From the NCBI GenBank assembly GCA_002441135.1, contig DJVJ01000042.1:1-62694 (forward strand): DNA of 62,694 nucleotides, written 5' to 3'. Under the pieces are notes generated by a model that was not told the origin of the DNA, made no database searches, and was given only the letters and a program-made list of their open reading frames with translations. How positions within the stretch are numbered: the stretch's first letter is position 1; each line of letters starts with the position of its first letter. This DNA is from Caryophanales bacterium UBA6259 (GTDB taxonomy: Bacteria; Bacillota; Bacilli; Tepidibacillales; Tepidibacillaceae). A program made the position numbers and the translations under genes. Shown one piece after another: positions 1 through 7,797 of the stretch.

Positions 1-72
1 ATAATTATTCAGCTCCTACTCGATTGTAAAAGGGGAATTATGGATACAGTTCGTTCTTTGACTTTTAAATAG
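1..72 (+). CDS. C-terminal end of an unidentified gene, cut by the window edge
   Basis: Frame 1 is open from the first base to a TAG at 70-72, giving about 23 residues that end in RSLTFK. It is followed by an 80-base gap and then cysK. The piece is too short to recognise and could also be chance open frame. No function is assigned. Confidence 0.25.
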   Translation: MIIQLLLDCKRGIMDTVRSLTFK

Positions 73-152
73 GAAAGTTTTAAGCTTTTAATAAGCTAGA
101 TTCACTTTATAAAAAGATTCAATTTAATGTAAAGGAAGGAGACCTAACAACA

Positions 153-1070
153 ATGACTGTTGTTTCAAATATATGTGAATTAATTGGCAACACACCAATG
201 GTTCAAATAAAGAATCAATCAGATTCTGCAGATATTTATATTAAGCTCGAATATTTTAATCCAGGTGGAAGTGTAAAGGATAGAATTGCGCTCCAAATGG
301 TTCAGGATGCAGAGGTTGAAGGAAAGCTAAAGCAAGGTGATACAATTATCGAAGCAACAAGTGGAAATACTGGAATTGGATTAGCGATGGTAGCAGCGGC
401 TAAAGGTTATAGAGCTGTGTTCGTTATGCCGGAAACGATGAGTATTGAAAGAAGAAATTTACTAAAAGCATATGGGGCAGAGGTAATCTTAACGCCGGGT
501 AAGCTAGGGATGAAGGGAGCCATTGCCAAGGTCGAGGAGTTAGTCGAAAATGGTGGTTATTACTTAATGAGACAATTCGAAAATCCATCAAATCCTCACG
601 TGCATTCTTTAACTACAGCAAAAGAAATTTTAAAGCAGATGAATTATCAAATAGATGCATTTGTTGCTGGAGTAGGAACTGGAGGAACGATTACTGGTGT
701 AGGGAAAGTTTTAAAAGAAGAGTTAGCGAATGTCCAAATTGTTGCAGTAGAGCCTAAGGATTCTCCGGTTTTATCAGGAGGGCAAGCAGGGCCTCATGCA
801 ATTCAAGGAATTGGTGCAGGGTTTATTCCTCCGGTTTTAAACAGCCAAATCTATGATGAAATTATCCAGATTACTACAGAGCAGGCATTTGAAACTGCAA
901 GAAGAATAGCTAAGGAACAGGGAATTTTAGGTGGAATCTCAACAGGAGCAAATATCTATGCAGCACTTGAGGTGGCAAAGCGATTAGGAAAAGGGAAAAA
1001 AATTGTGACCATTGCTCCAAGTAATGGAGAACGATATTTAAGTACTGCTTTATATAATTTTGAAGGGTAG
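153..1070 (+). CDS. cysK: Cysteine synthase A (O-acetylserine sulfhydrylase)
   Basis: PLP enzyme that makes L-cysteine from O-acetylserine and sulfide in the cytosol. The 305-residue length is typical of CysK. Visible motifs are GGSVKDR with the Schiff-base Lys42, the substrate loop TSGNTG near residues 69-74, and the phosphate-binding GTGGT near 175. The start at 153 has the ribosome site AAGGAAGGAG upstream. No S-box leader is apparent in the short upstream region. The gene converges on clpP through a shared palindromic terminator. CysK and the CysM-type paralogue are hard to separate by eye, so the symbol is the likelier of the two. Confidence 0.93.
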   Translation: MTVVSNICELIGNTPMVQIKNQSDSADIYIKLEYFNPGGSVKDRIALQMVQDAEVEGKLKQGDTIIEATSGNTGIGLAMVAAAKGYRAVFVMPETMSIERRNLLKAYGAEVILTPGKLGMKGAIAKVEELVENGGYYLMRQFENPSNPHVHSLTTAKEILKQMNYQIDAFVAGVGTGGTITGVGKVLKEELANVQIVAVEPKDSPVLSGGQAGPHAIQGIGAGFIPPVLNSQIYDEIIQITTEQAFETARRIAKEQGILGGISTGANIYAALEVAKRLGKGKKIVTIAPSNGERYLSTALYNFEG

Positions 1071-1086
1071 ACCATGGTCTACCCTT
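1063..1086. terminator. Shared bidirectional terminator between cysK and clpP
   Basis: A perfect palindrome (12 bp per arm, centred between 1074 and 1075) overlaps the cysK stop codon. It is flanked by A-rich sequence on one side and T-rich sequence on the other, so it can act on both convergent transcripts. Confidence 0.7.
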
Positions 1087-1100
1087 ATTTTCGTATATTG

Positions 1101-1694
1101 TTATTTGGTTTTTGGTGCTGTAATAATTTCGTCGATTAAACCATATTCTTTCGCAGCTTCAGCTGTTAAGAAGTTATCACGATCGGTATCTTTTCTAATT
1201 CTTTCAATTGGTTGACCTGTACGTTCTGCTAAGATTTCATTCAGCTTTTCACGCATTTCTAAGATACGCTTTGCATGAATTTCGATATCACTTGCTTGAC
1301 CTTGAGTACCACCTAATGGTTGGTGAATCATTACTTCACTATTAGGTAAAGCATATCGTTTTCCTTTTGCTCCGGCAGTTAAAAGGAAAGCACCCATAGA
1401 AGCAGCCATCCCTATAGCAATAGTGGATACATCTGGCTTAATAAATTGCATTGTGTCATAGATTGCCATTCCAGCAGTAATTGATCCTCCAGGACTATTT
1501 ATGTATAAAGAAATATCCTTTTCTGGATCTTCAGCTGCTAAGAATAATAATTGTGCAACTACAGTATTTGCTACCGCGTCATCGATTGGACTACCTAGGA
1601 AAATAATACGATCCTTTAATAGTCTGGAATAAATATCGTATGCTCTTTCGCCACGATTGGTTTGCTCAATAACCATAGGAACATAATAGCTCAT
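1101..1694 (-). CDS. clpP: ATP-dependent Clp protease proteolytic subunit ClpP
   Basis: Serine peptidase that forms the tetradecameric proteolytic chamber used by ClpX, ClpC or ClpE in cytosolic protein turnover. It has 197 residues, the usual length. The triad is visible as Ser99 in GMAASMG, His124 in MIHQPLGG and Asp173, with the oligomerisation/oxyanion segment NSPGGS near 66-71. The ATG at 1694 is preceded by GAGGAGG. A CtsR-type operator overlaps the promoter, the classic Bacillus arrangement, so expression is expected to rise with heat and protein stress. No ctsR or clpC lies in the window. Confidence 0.97.
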   Translation of the reverse strand: MSYYVPMVIEQTNRGERAYDIYSRLLKDRIIFLGSPIDDAVANTVVAQLLFLAAEDPEKDISLYINSPGGSITAGMAIYDTMQFIKPDVSTIAIGMAASMGAFLLTAGAKGKRYALPNSEVMIHQPLGGTQGQASDIEIHAKRILEMREKLNEILAERTGQPIERIRKDTDRDNFLTAEAAKEYGLIDEIITAPKTK

Positions 1695-1747
1695 TATGGT
1701 ATCCTCCTCTCAAGAATGAATAGAAATATTACATTCTACATGTAATA

Positions 1748-1777
1748 ATAATACACTAAAGGTCAAAAAAGGTCAAA
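1748..1777 (-). promoter_or_regulatory. clpP promoter overlapped by a CtsR operator
   Basis: The heptad GGTCAAA occurs twice (1761-1767 and 1771-1777) separated by AAA, which matches the CtsR direct-repeat consensus. Read on the minus strand, TTGACC (1776-1771) followed after 17 bases by TATTAT (1753-1748) forms a SigA-type promoter, so the operator covers the -35 element. Confidence 0.85.
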
Positions 1778-1901
1778 GGAAAAGTGTATCATTTTCCATC
1801 ACTATTCTAACCTTATTTCTGTTAAAATAAACTTAGAAACAGTAAACAATATACTATCTCTAAAATATGTTTGAAGCGTTTACATTATGTGTTTATATAA
1901 A

Positions 1902-1929
1902 CAAAAAAAGCCTATTAAAATGAAATAGG
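1902..1929 (-). terminator. Terminator of the tRNA-Arg gene
   Basis: On the minus strand CCTATT, a 7-base loop and AATAGG are followed by C and a run of seven T, about 35 bases beyond the tRNA 3' end. Confidence 0.65.
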
Positions 1930-1965
1930 ACAGTTGATATTTTAAAAATATATGATATTTTAAAA

Positions 1966-2040
1966 TGGTGCGCCCGAAGGGAATCGAACCCCCGCACCTG
2001 GTTCCGGAGACCAGTGCTCTATCCACTGAGCTACGAGCGC
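1966..2040 (-). tRNA. tRNA-Arg(CCG), CCA encoded
   Basis: Folds into a full cloverleaf on the minus strand. The acceptor GCGCTCG pairs with CGGGCGC (one G-U). The D arm is GCTC/GAGC, and the anticodon stem CTGGT/ACCAG holds the loop CTCCGGA with anticodon CCG at 2007-2005. The T arm is GGGGTTCGATTCC-like, and CCA is encoded at 1968-1966. It decodes CGG arginine codons. It lies between clpP and the sigma-54 gene as a single-gene unit with its own terminator. Confidence 0.96.
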
Positions 2041-2119
2041 AAAATAAAGCACCAATTAGTGGCACAAACTTAATTATATGATTTTCGTTTAGAAAAATCA
2101 ATACGAAGGTGTGATTCGT

Positions 2120-3463
2120 ATGCAACAGCTAGGCTATGGCTTATATCAAGAACAAACTCAGAAGTTGATGATGACCCCTGAGTTAAGGCAAGCGATTACC
2201 ATTTTACAATATCCAGCAATTGAGTTAGCGGATTATTTATACAACCAAATGCTAGAAAATCCAGTTTTGGATATGAAAGAAAAAGAAATAGAGAGATTCG
2301 AATATCTTTATCAAAATGCACGTTCCCGTTCCTATGGTAATACTATAAATTCTGATGATGAGGACTGGAATATCTGGGATACTATAGCAGCGCCAGATAA
2401 AACATTAGAGGAATATTTACTTGAGCAGATTCGATTGTTAAAACCCTCAAAAGAGGAATACGCGATTCTAAGATTTATTATTGGAAACATCAATGATGAT
2501 GGCTATTTTACAATATCTATAGAAGAAGTGGCAGCTTTATTTAAAATGGATCTTGAGAAAGTTCAAAGTTTATTAAAATTAATCCAAACCCTTGATCCAG
2601 TTGGAGTTGGAGCAAGGAATCTTCAAGAAGCACTAATTATCCAGTTAGAGCAGATGGATTTAAAGGACGAAATGGCAATTCAACTTGTAAAAAACCATTT
2701 ACAGGATTTAGGGGAATGGAAAGTAGCGAAAATTGCCAAAGAGTTAAATATTAGTGTTCAAGAAGTGCAACAGCTAGCTGACTTTATCAAAACCCTAAAA
2801 CCAAAGCCAGCAATGGGGTTCCACAGTGCAAATCCAAGATTTATTGTGCCTGATGTAACTGTAGAAAAAGTGGATGGGGAATGGATTATCATGGTGAATG
2901 ATTCCTTGATTCCTAGACTACAGCTTAGCACACAATATCATCAATATGTTCAGGGTCATAAAAAAAATATCGATGAAACAACAAAGTATATTGTTGACAA
3001 ATGGCAGCAAGCAACATGGCTAATTAAAAGTATTGAACAACGAAGAATAACACTATTGAAGGTAACTAGAGCCATTTTAGAACACCAAGAGGACTTTTTT
3101 GAAAATGGCAGCTTGAAGCCGTTAACATTAAAAGAAATTGCTAAAAAGGTGGATGTTCATGAGTCCACTGTAAGTCGAGCGACAAATCAAAAATATTTAC
3201 AAACACCACTTGGGATTTATGAATTTAAGTTTTTCTTTAACAATGGCCTTACGAATCAACAGGGTGAGGTATTAGCTACGGAAAATGTGAAGCAGCAAAT
3301 TAAAGAGATGATTGAAAAGGAAGATAAAAGAAAACCTTTATCTGATCAAAAAATTGCAGAATTGCTTAGCAAAAAAGAGATTGAAATCTCACGCCGTACG
3401 GTGGCAAAATATCGAGATGAATTAGGAATTGACTCATCTGCAAAAAGAAAAAGATTTGATTAA
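2120..3463 (+). CDS. sigL: RNA polymerase sigma-54 factor
   Basis: Alternative sigma factor that directs RNA polymerase to -24/-12 promoters and needs AAA+ enhancer-binding activators. The N-terminal activator region is Gln/Leu rich (QTQKLMMTPELRQAITILQY), followed by the core-binding domain, a helix-turn-helix and the C-terminal RpoN box, seen as SRRTVAKYRDELGI near the end. I place the start at ATG 2120 (447 aa) because GAAGGTG (2105-2111) is then 8 bases upstream; an in-frame GTG at 2111 overlaps that site. In Bacilli SigL controls amino acid and acetoin use. No enhancer-binding protein or convincing -24/-12 site was found in the window. The gene is rpoN in most bacteria. Confidence 0.96.
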   Translation: MQQLGYGLYQEQTQKLMMTPELRQAITILQYPAIELADYLYNQMLENPVLDMKEKEIERFEYLYQNARSRSYGNTINSDDEDWNIWDTIAAPDKTLEEYLLEQIRLLKPSKEEYAILRFIIGNINDDGYFTISIEEVAALFKMDLEKVQSLLKLIQTLDPVGVGARNLQEALIIQLEQMDLKDEMAIQLVKNHLQDLGEWKVAKIAKELNISVQEVQQLADFIKTLKPKPAMGFHSANPRFIVPDVTVEKVDGEWIIMVNDSLIPRLQLSTQYHQYVQGHKKNIDETTKYIVDKWQQATWLIKSIEQRRITLLKVTRAILEHQEDFFENGSLKPLTLKEIAKKVDVHESTVSRATNQKYLQTPLGIYEFKFFFNNGLTNQQGEVLATENVKQQIKEMIEKEDKRKPLSDQKIAELLSKKEIEISRRTVAKYRDELGIDSSAKRKRFD

Positions 3464-3477
3464 AGTTTAAAAGAGAG

Positions 3478-3506
3478 TTGCAATATTTTTCATTTCTCTA
3501 TATATT
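3478..3506 (+). promoter_or_regulatory. Promoter of the cggR glycolytic operon
   Basis: TTGCAA at 3478-3483 and TATATT at 3501-3506 are separated by 17 bases, just upstream of the CggR operator. The placement would let bound CggR block elongation or promoter clearance. Confidence 0.6.
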
Positions 3507-3538
3507 ATAAATGAGAGATGAATTTTTTTTATCTTCAG

Positions 3539-3574
3539 TGGGACATAATAAGATATAGCGGGACTTAATATGAC
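3539..3574 (+). promoter_or_regulatory. CggR operator
   Basis: Two direct half-sites with the architecture known for the B. subtilis CggR operator (CGGGAC-N6-TGTC repeated with N4 between). Here TGGGAC-N6-AGAT is followed by N4 and then CGGGAC-N6-TGAC. The spacing is exact and the right half-site is the better match. It lies between the promoter and the cggR start. Confidence 0.82.
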
Positions 3575-3592
3575 CATGAAGGGAGTAAAGCA

Positions 3593-4615
3593 TTGGATAT
3601 TTTAAAACTTCAATTAACATTAGTTCCTGATATGTTAGAGGTAATGAAAAAAAGGTATAGTATTCTTCAGCATATTGCAATGATGCAGCCCATTGGTCGA
3701 AGAAGCTTATCGACATCTTTAGGGATTACAGAGAGAATCTTGAGGGCAGAAATTGATTTTTTGAAAAATCAAGGTTTAGTAGATGTCGATGCCATTGGTA
3801 TGAAGTTAACTAAAGAGGGTATACGATTTATTGAAGAAGTATCCCCATTTATCAAAAATTTATTTGGAATTCATGAATTAGAGTTAGCTTTACAGAAAAA
3901 ACTTCAGATAAATAAAGTAATCATTGTGCCAGGAGATATTGAGCTGGATCCTTTAGTTCAAAAAGAATTAGGGAGAGCAACAGCATCCTATTTTAGACAG
4001 ATTGTCCAACCAAATGATATTGTGGCACTCACTGGTGGCTCTACACTTGCAACGGTTGCCGAAATGGTTTCAGATCAGCCCATTTTGGACTCAGTTGCAT
4101 TTGTTCCTGCTAGAGGAGGTATGGGTGAACATCACGAATATCTGGCCAACACTGTAGCATCGATGATGGCTAAGAAAACCGGCGCTTCTTACCGATTGCT
4201 ACATGTACCAGACCAATTATCAGATGAAGCCTACCATTCGTTAAAAAATGAGACCAGCATTCAAGAAATTTTGAAGCTTATTCAATCTGCTGGTATTGTC
4301 ATTCATGGCATAGGGCAAGCTAAAACCATGGCAATTAAAAGAGGTTTTTCTGAAAAAATGATTGATAATTTGACTCAACATCAAGCTGTTGGTGAAGCAT
4401 TTGGCTATTTCTTTAATAACCAAAGCGAAATCGTTCATCAAATGAAAATTATAGGACTGAAGATTGAAGATTTACGAAATATCCCTTATGTTATTGCAGT
4501 TGCTGGTGGCAAGAAAAAAGCGGAGGCAATCATCGCAGTCACAAGGAGATCAAATTGTTCTGTTTTAGTTACAGATGAAGGTGCCGCAAGAGAAATGATG
4601 CAGCTAAATCAATAG
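3593..4615 (+). CDS. cggR: Central glycolytic genes regulator CggR (SorC/DeoR family)
   Basis: Repressor of the operon it heads; in B. subtilis fructose-1,6-bisphosphate weakens its DNA binding. It has 340 residues. An N-terminal winged helix-turn-helix lies near 30-75 (GRRSLSTSLGITERILRAEIDFLKNQGLV). The sugar-binding SorC domain follows, with the phosphate-sensing ALTGGST segment near 145-150 and the GIGQA motif. The start is a TTG at 3593 with GGGAG 8 bases upstream; the next ATG would cut into the domain. It sits 48 bases before gapA, the conserved order, and carries its own operator upstream. Confidence 0.95.
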   Translation: MDILKLQLTLVPDMLEVMKKRYSILQHIAMMQPIGRRSLSTSLGITERILRAEIDFLKNQGLVDVDAIGMKLTKEGIRFIEEVSPFIKNLFGIHELELALQKKLQINKVIIVPGDIELDPLVQKELGRATASYFRQIVQPNDIVALTGGSTLATVAEMVSDQPILDSVAFVPARGGMGEHHEYLANTVASMMAKKTGASYRLLHVPDQLSDEAYHSLKNETSIQEILKLIQSAGIVIHGIGQAKTMAIKRGFSEKMIDNLTQHQAVGEAFGYFFNNQSEIVHQMKIIGLKIEDLRNIPYVIAVAGGKKKAEAIIAVTRRSNCSVLVTDEGAAREMMQLNQ

Positions 4616-4663
4616 CTTTATAACAATATAGAAATTAGACGAAAAAAGAACTAGGAGGAATAC

Positions 4664-5671
4664 ATGATGGTAAAAGTAGCGATTAATGGTTTTGGAAGAA
4701 TAGGGAGAAATGTATTTAGAGCAGCATTTAACAATCCAGAGGTAGAAATAGTTGCAGTGAATGACTTAACTGATGCAAAAATGTTAGCTCACTTATTAAA
4801 ATATGATTCTGTTCATGGCACTTTTGAGGCAACAGTAGAAGCAACAGCAGATGGAATGCTTGTAAATGGTAAGCTTATAAAGGTTGTTGCTGAACGTGAT
4901 CCAGCATTGCTACCATGGAAAGAATTAGGAGTTGAGCTAGTAGTTGAATCTACAGGTCGTTTTACAAAGCGCGAGGATGCAGCGAAACATTTAGAAGCAG
5001 GTGCAAAGAAAGTTATTATTTCTGCACCAGCATCTAACGAAGATGTAACAGTTGTAATGGGAGTTAATGAAGAAAAATATGATCCAGCAAACCACCATGT
5101 TATATCCAATGCATCTTGTACTACAAACTGTTTAGCACCTGTAGCAAAGGTTTTACATGAAAAATTTGGTGTTGTTCGTGGTTTAATGACTACGGTTCAC
5201 TCTTATACAAATGACCAGCAAATCTTAGATTTACCACACAAAGATTATCGTCGTGCACGTGCTGCAGCAATGTCTATGATTCCAACAACAACTGGGGCAG
5301 CAAAAGCAGTTGCTTTAGTTTTACCAGAATTAAAAGGAAAACTAAATGGTTTTGCAATGCGTGTACCTACTCCAAACGTTTCAGTAGTTGATTTAGTTGT
5401 AGAGCTTGAGAAAAATGTAACAGTTGAAGAAGTAAATGAAGCAATGAAAACTGCTGCAAATAATGAATTAAAAGGTATCTTACAATATTCTGAATTACCA
5501 TTAGTATCTGTGGATTATAACCATGATCCTCACTCCTCTAGCTTTGATGCACTTTCCACTATGGTAATGGAAGGCAACATGGTTAAAGTATTATCCTGGT
5601 ATGACAATGAATGGGGATATTCTAACCGTGTAGTAGATTTAGCGGCGTTCATTGCTAAAAAAGGAATATAG
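4664..5671 (+). CDS. gapA: Glyceraldehyde-3-phosphate dehydrogenase, glycolytic NAD type
   Basis: Oxidises glyceraldehyde-3-phosphate to 1,3-bisphosphoglycerate with NAD in the cytosol. It has 335 residues with the Rossmann motif NGFGRIGR at the N terminus and the catalytic Cys in SNASCTTNCLAP. The segment AVNDLTD carries the Asp (residue 34) typical of NAD-specific enzymes, and LPHKDYRRARAAA is typical of the glycolytic GapA rather than GapB. AGGAGG lies 7 bases before the ATG at 4664 (a second ATG follows directly). It is second in the cggR operon. Confidence 0.97.
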   Translation: MMVKVAINGFGRIGRNVFRAAFNNPEVEIVAVNDLTDAKMLAHLLKYDSVHGTFEATVEATADGMLVNGKLIKVVAERDPALLPWKELGVELVVESTGRFTKREDAAKHLEAGAKKVIISAPASNEDVTVVMGVNEEKYDPANHHVISNASCTTNCLAPVAKVLHEKFGVVRGLMTTVHSYTNDQQILDLPHKDYRRARAAAMSMIPTTTGAAKAVALVLPELKGKLNGFAMRVPTPNVSVVDLVVELEKNVTVEEVNEAMKTAANNELKGILQYSELPLVSVDYNHDPHSSSFDALSTMVMEGNMVKVLSWYDNEWGYSNRVVDLAAFIAKKGI

Positions 5672-5704
5672 TGTTCAATAGAGAATAATATAATCTGTGG
5701 ATGA

Positions 5705-5730
5705 AAGAGGAGAATATCAATTCTCCTCTT
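5705..5730 (+). other. Intercistronic hairpin between gapA and pgk
   Basis: An 11-bp perfect stem (5705-5715 with 5720-5730) with the tetraloop ATCA. No T run follows, so it is more likely an mRNA-stability or processing element than a terminator. It lies about 34 bases after the gapA stop, where a 3'-protecting hairpin could help gapA mRNA outlast the downstream part. Confidence 0.7.
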
Positions 5731-5786
5731 CTCGTTCGTCAAAGGGTTTGAAAATAATTCTGACTGTGGTTAAGGAGGCATTCTCT

Positions 5787-6968
5787 ATGAATAAGAAAAC
5801 AATTAAAGATGTGGATTTAAAGGGTAAACGAGTTTTTTGTCGAGTAGATTTTAATGTTCCGATGAATAATGGTGAAGTTACAGATGAAACGAGAATTAAA
5901 GCAGCCCTTCCAACCATTAAATACATAGTTGATCAAGGAGCAAAGGTTATACTTGCAAGCCACTTAGGCAGACCAAAAGGAAAAGTGGTTGAGGAAATGC
6001 GTCTAACACCTGTAGCAGCTAGATTATCTCAGTTACTAGGCAAACAGGTGAGTAAGGTGGATTCCTCTATTGGAGAGGAAGTTAAATTAGAGATCGATCA
6101 AATGGAAAACGGGGATGTTCTTCTATTAGAAAATGTTCGTTTTCATGCTGGAGAAGAAAAAAATGATCAAGAATTAGCGAAGGAATTTGCTAGCCTAGCG
6201 GATATTTATGTTAATGATGCATTTGGTGCAGCTCATCGTGCCCATGCTTCTACAGAAGGAATTGCTCATTATTTACCAGCAGTCGCTGGATTTTTGATGG
6301 AAAAGGAAATTGACTTTTTAGGAACCGCATTAGAAAATCCGAAGCGTCCTTTTACCGCAATTATTGGTGGGGCAAAGGTGAAGGATAAGATTGGGGTAAT
6401 TGAGAATTTACTCGAAAAGGTGGATAACCTGATCATTGGTGGAGGATTGGCATATACCTTTGTAAAATCCCAAGGCCATGAAATAGGGAAGTCATTATTA
6501 GAGGAAGATAAAATTGAACTGGCACAATCATTTATTAATAAGGCAAAAGAACAGGGTGTTAATTTCCTAATGCCAGTTGATGTGGTTGTTGCTGATGATT
6601 TTTCAGAAACTGCCAATACTAAAGTTGTCGATATTGATGCAATTCCAGCAGACTGGGAAGCATTAGATATTGGGCCAAAAACAATTGAGAAATATCGACA
6701 GGTAATAATGGACTCCAAGCTTGTGATTTGGAATGGACCAATGGGAGTTTTTGAATTAAATGCCTTTGCCAATGGGACCAATAGTATAGCACAAGCGATG
6801 GCCAATTCGGATGCAATCACCATTATTGGTGGAGGGGATTCAGCTGCTGCTATTGAAAAAGCTGGATTAGCCGAGCAAATGACACATATCTCCACTGGTG
6901 GTGGAGCTTCCCTAGAGTTTATGGAAGGAAAAGCTCTTCCAGGCGTAGTTGCACTTAATGATAAATAA
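5787..6968 (+). CDS. pgk: Phosphoglycerate kinase
   Basis: Transfers phosphate from 1,3-bisphosphoglycerate to ADP in glycolysis. It has 393 residues, the normal length. The N-terminal substrate-binding segment is RVFCRVDFNVPMN and SHLGRPKG; the C-terminal nucleotide domain has GGGDSAAA and STGGGASLEF. The open frame extends further upstream, but the ATG at 5787 has AAGGAGG 8 bases before it and matches the family start. Third gene of the cggR operon. Confidence 0.96.
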   Translation: MNKKTIKDVDLKGKRVFCRVDFNVPMNNGEVTDETRIKAALPTIKYIVDQGAKVILASHLGRPKGKVVEEMRLTPVAARLSQLLGKQVSKVDSSIGEEVKLEIDQMENGDVLLLENVRFHAGEEKNDQELAKEFASLADIYVNDAFGAAHRAHASTEGIAHYLPAVAGFLMEKEIDFLGTALENPKRPFTAIIGGAKVKDKIGVIENLLEKVDNLIIGGGLAYTFVKSQGHEIGKSLLEEDKIELAQSFINKAKEQGVNFLMPVDVVVADDFSETANTKVVDIDAIPADWEALDIGPKTIEKYRQVIMDSKLVIWNGPMGVFELNAFANGTNSIAQAMANSDAITIIGGGDSAAAIEKAGLAEQMTHISTGGGASLEFMEGKALPGVVALNDK

Positions 6969-7013
6969 CAACTAATTAAATAAATTCAATCATAAAAAAG
7001 CAGGTGACATAAA

Positions 7014-7760
7014 TTGCGCACTCCAATTATTGCAGGAAACTGGAAAATGAATAAAACTATAGAGGATACTAAAAAATTTATTGATGAGGTCAATACTCTC
7101 TCCAAGGAGGGAGTTGAAGCAGTAATCTGTGCACCTTATACCGATTTAGCAATATTACAAGAAAAGCTAAGCAAGAATATTAAGATTGCCTCCCAAAATA
7201 TTCATTGGGAAGAAAATGGTGCATTTACTGGGGAAATTAGTCCTTTAATGCTTAAGGAGCTTGGTGTAGAATACGCGATTGTTGGCCATTCTGAACGCAG
7301 AGAGATGTTTGGTGAAACCAATCAAACAGTGAATAAAAGAGCACTTGCGGCATTTAAATATGGCATTACACCAATTATTTGTGTAGGAGAAAATTTAGAA
7401 GAACGTGAATCTGAAAAGACAAAAGAAATAGTTAAAGAACAAACAATACAAGCACTTGAAAATTTTTCCTCTGAGCAGGTTAAAAATACAGTGATTGCCT
7501 ATGAACCAATATGGGCGATTGGAACCGGAAAGTCATCTTCTGCTGAGGATGCTAACGATGTTATTCGCTTTATCCGCCAAGTAGTAGCTGATCAGTATGA
7601 CCAGCAAGTTGCTAATCAGGTTAGAATTCAATATGGTGGCAGTGTAAAACCAGAAAATATCCGCTCCTATATGGAGCAATCAGATATTGATGGTGCATTA
7701 GTTGGTGGAGCAAGCCTTGAGCCGAAGTCTTTTATGGCCTTGGTTGAAAATGCAAAATAA
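7014..7760 (+). CDS. tpiA: Triosephosphate isomerase
   Basis: Interconverts dihydroxyacetone phosphate and glyceraldehyde-3-phosphate. It has 248 residues forming the TIM barrel. Catalytic residues are visible as Lys11 in GNWKMNK, His in VGHSERR near 95 and Glu in YEPIWAIGTG near 167. The start is a TTG at 7014 with a modest AGGTGA upstream; no ATG precedes GNWKMN. It lies 45 bases after pgk in the glycolytic operon. Confidence 0.96.
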   Translation: MRTPIIAGNWKMNKTIEDTKKFIDEVNTLSKEGVEAVICAPYTDLAILQEKLSKNIKIASQNIHWEENGAFTGEISPLMLKELGVEYAIVGHSERREMFGETNQTVNKRALAAFKYGITPIICVGENLEERESEKTKEIVKEQTIQALENFSSEQVKNTVIAYEPIWAIGTGKSSSAEDANDVIRFIRQVVADQYDQQVANQVRIQYGGSVKPENIRSYMEQSDIDGALVGGASLEPKSFMALVENAK

Positions 7761-7797
7761 GAACAAAAAAGTATAAGCTGGAAGGAGAGTGACAACA

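Noticed and set aside
1..152. S-box or T-box leader before cysK
   Set aside because: The upstream stretch is short, partly coding for a preceding frame, and shows none of the conserved riboswitch motifs.
2058..2075. TGGCAC sequence as a possible sigma-54 promoter near rpoN
   Set aside because: No GC dinucleotide at the -12 position with the required spacing; a second TGGCAC near 23986 fails in the same way.
1880..2125. 81-codon frame across the tRNA-Arg gene
   Set aside because: It translates the tRNA on its own strand and has no ribosome site.
6269..6895. 208-codon open frame antisense to pgk
   Set aside because: Lies wholly inside pgk, has a biased low-complexity composition and no ribosome site; a codon-usage shadow.
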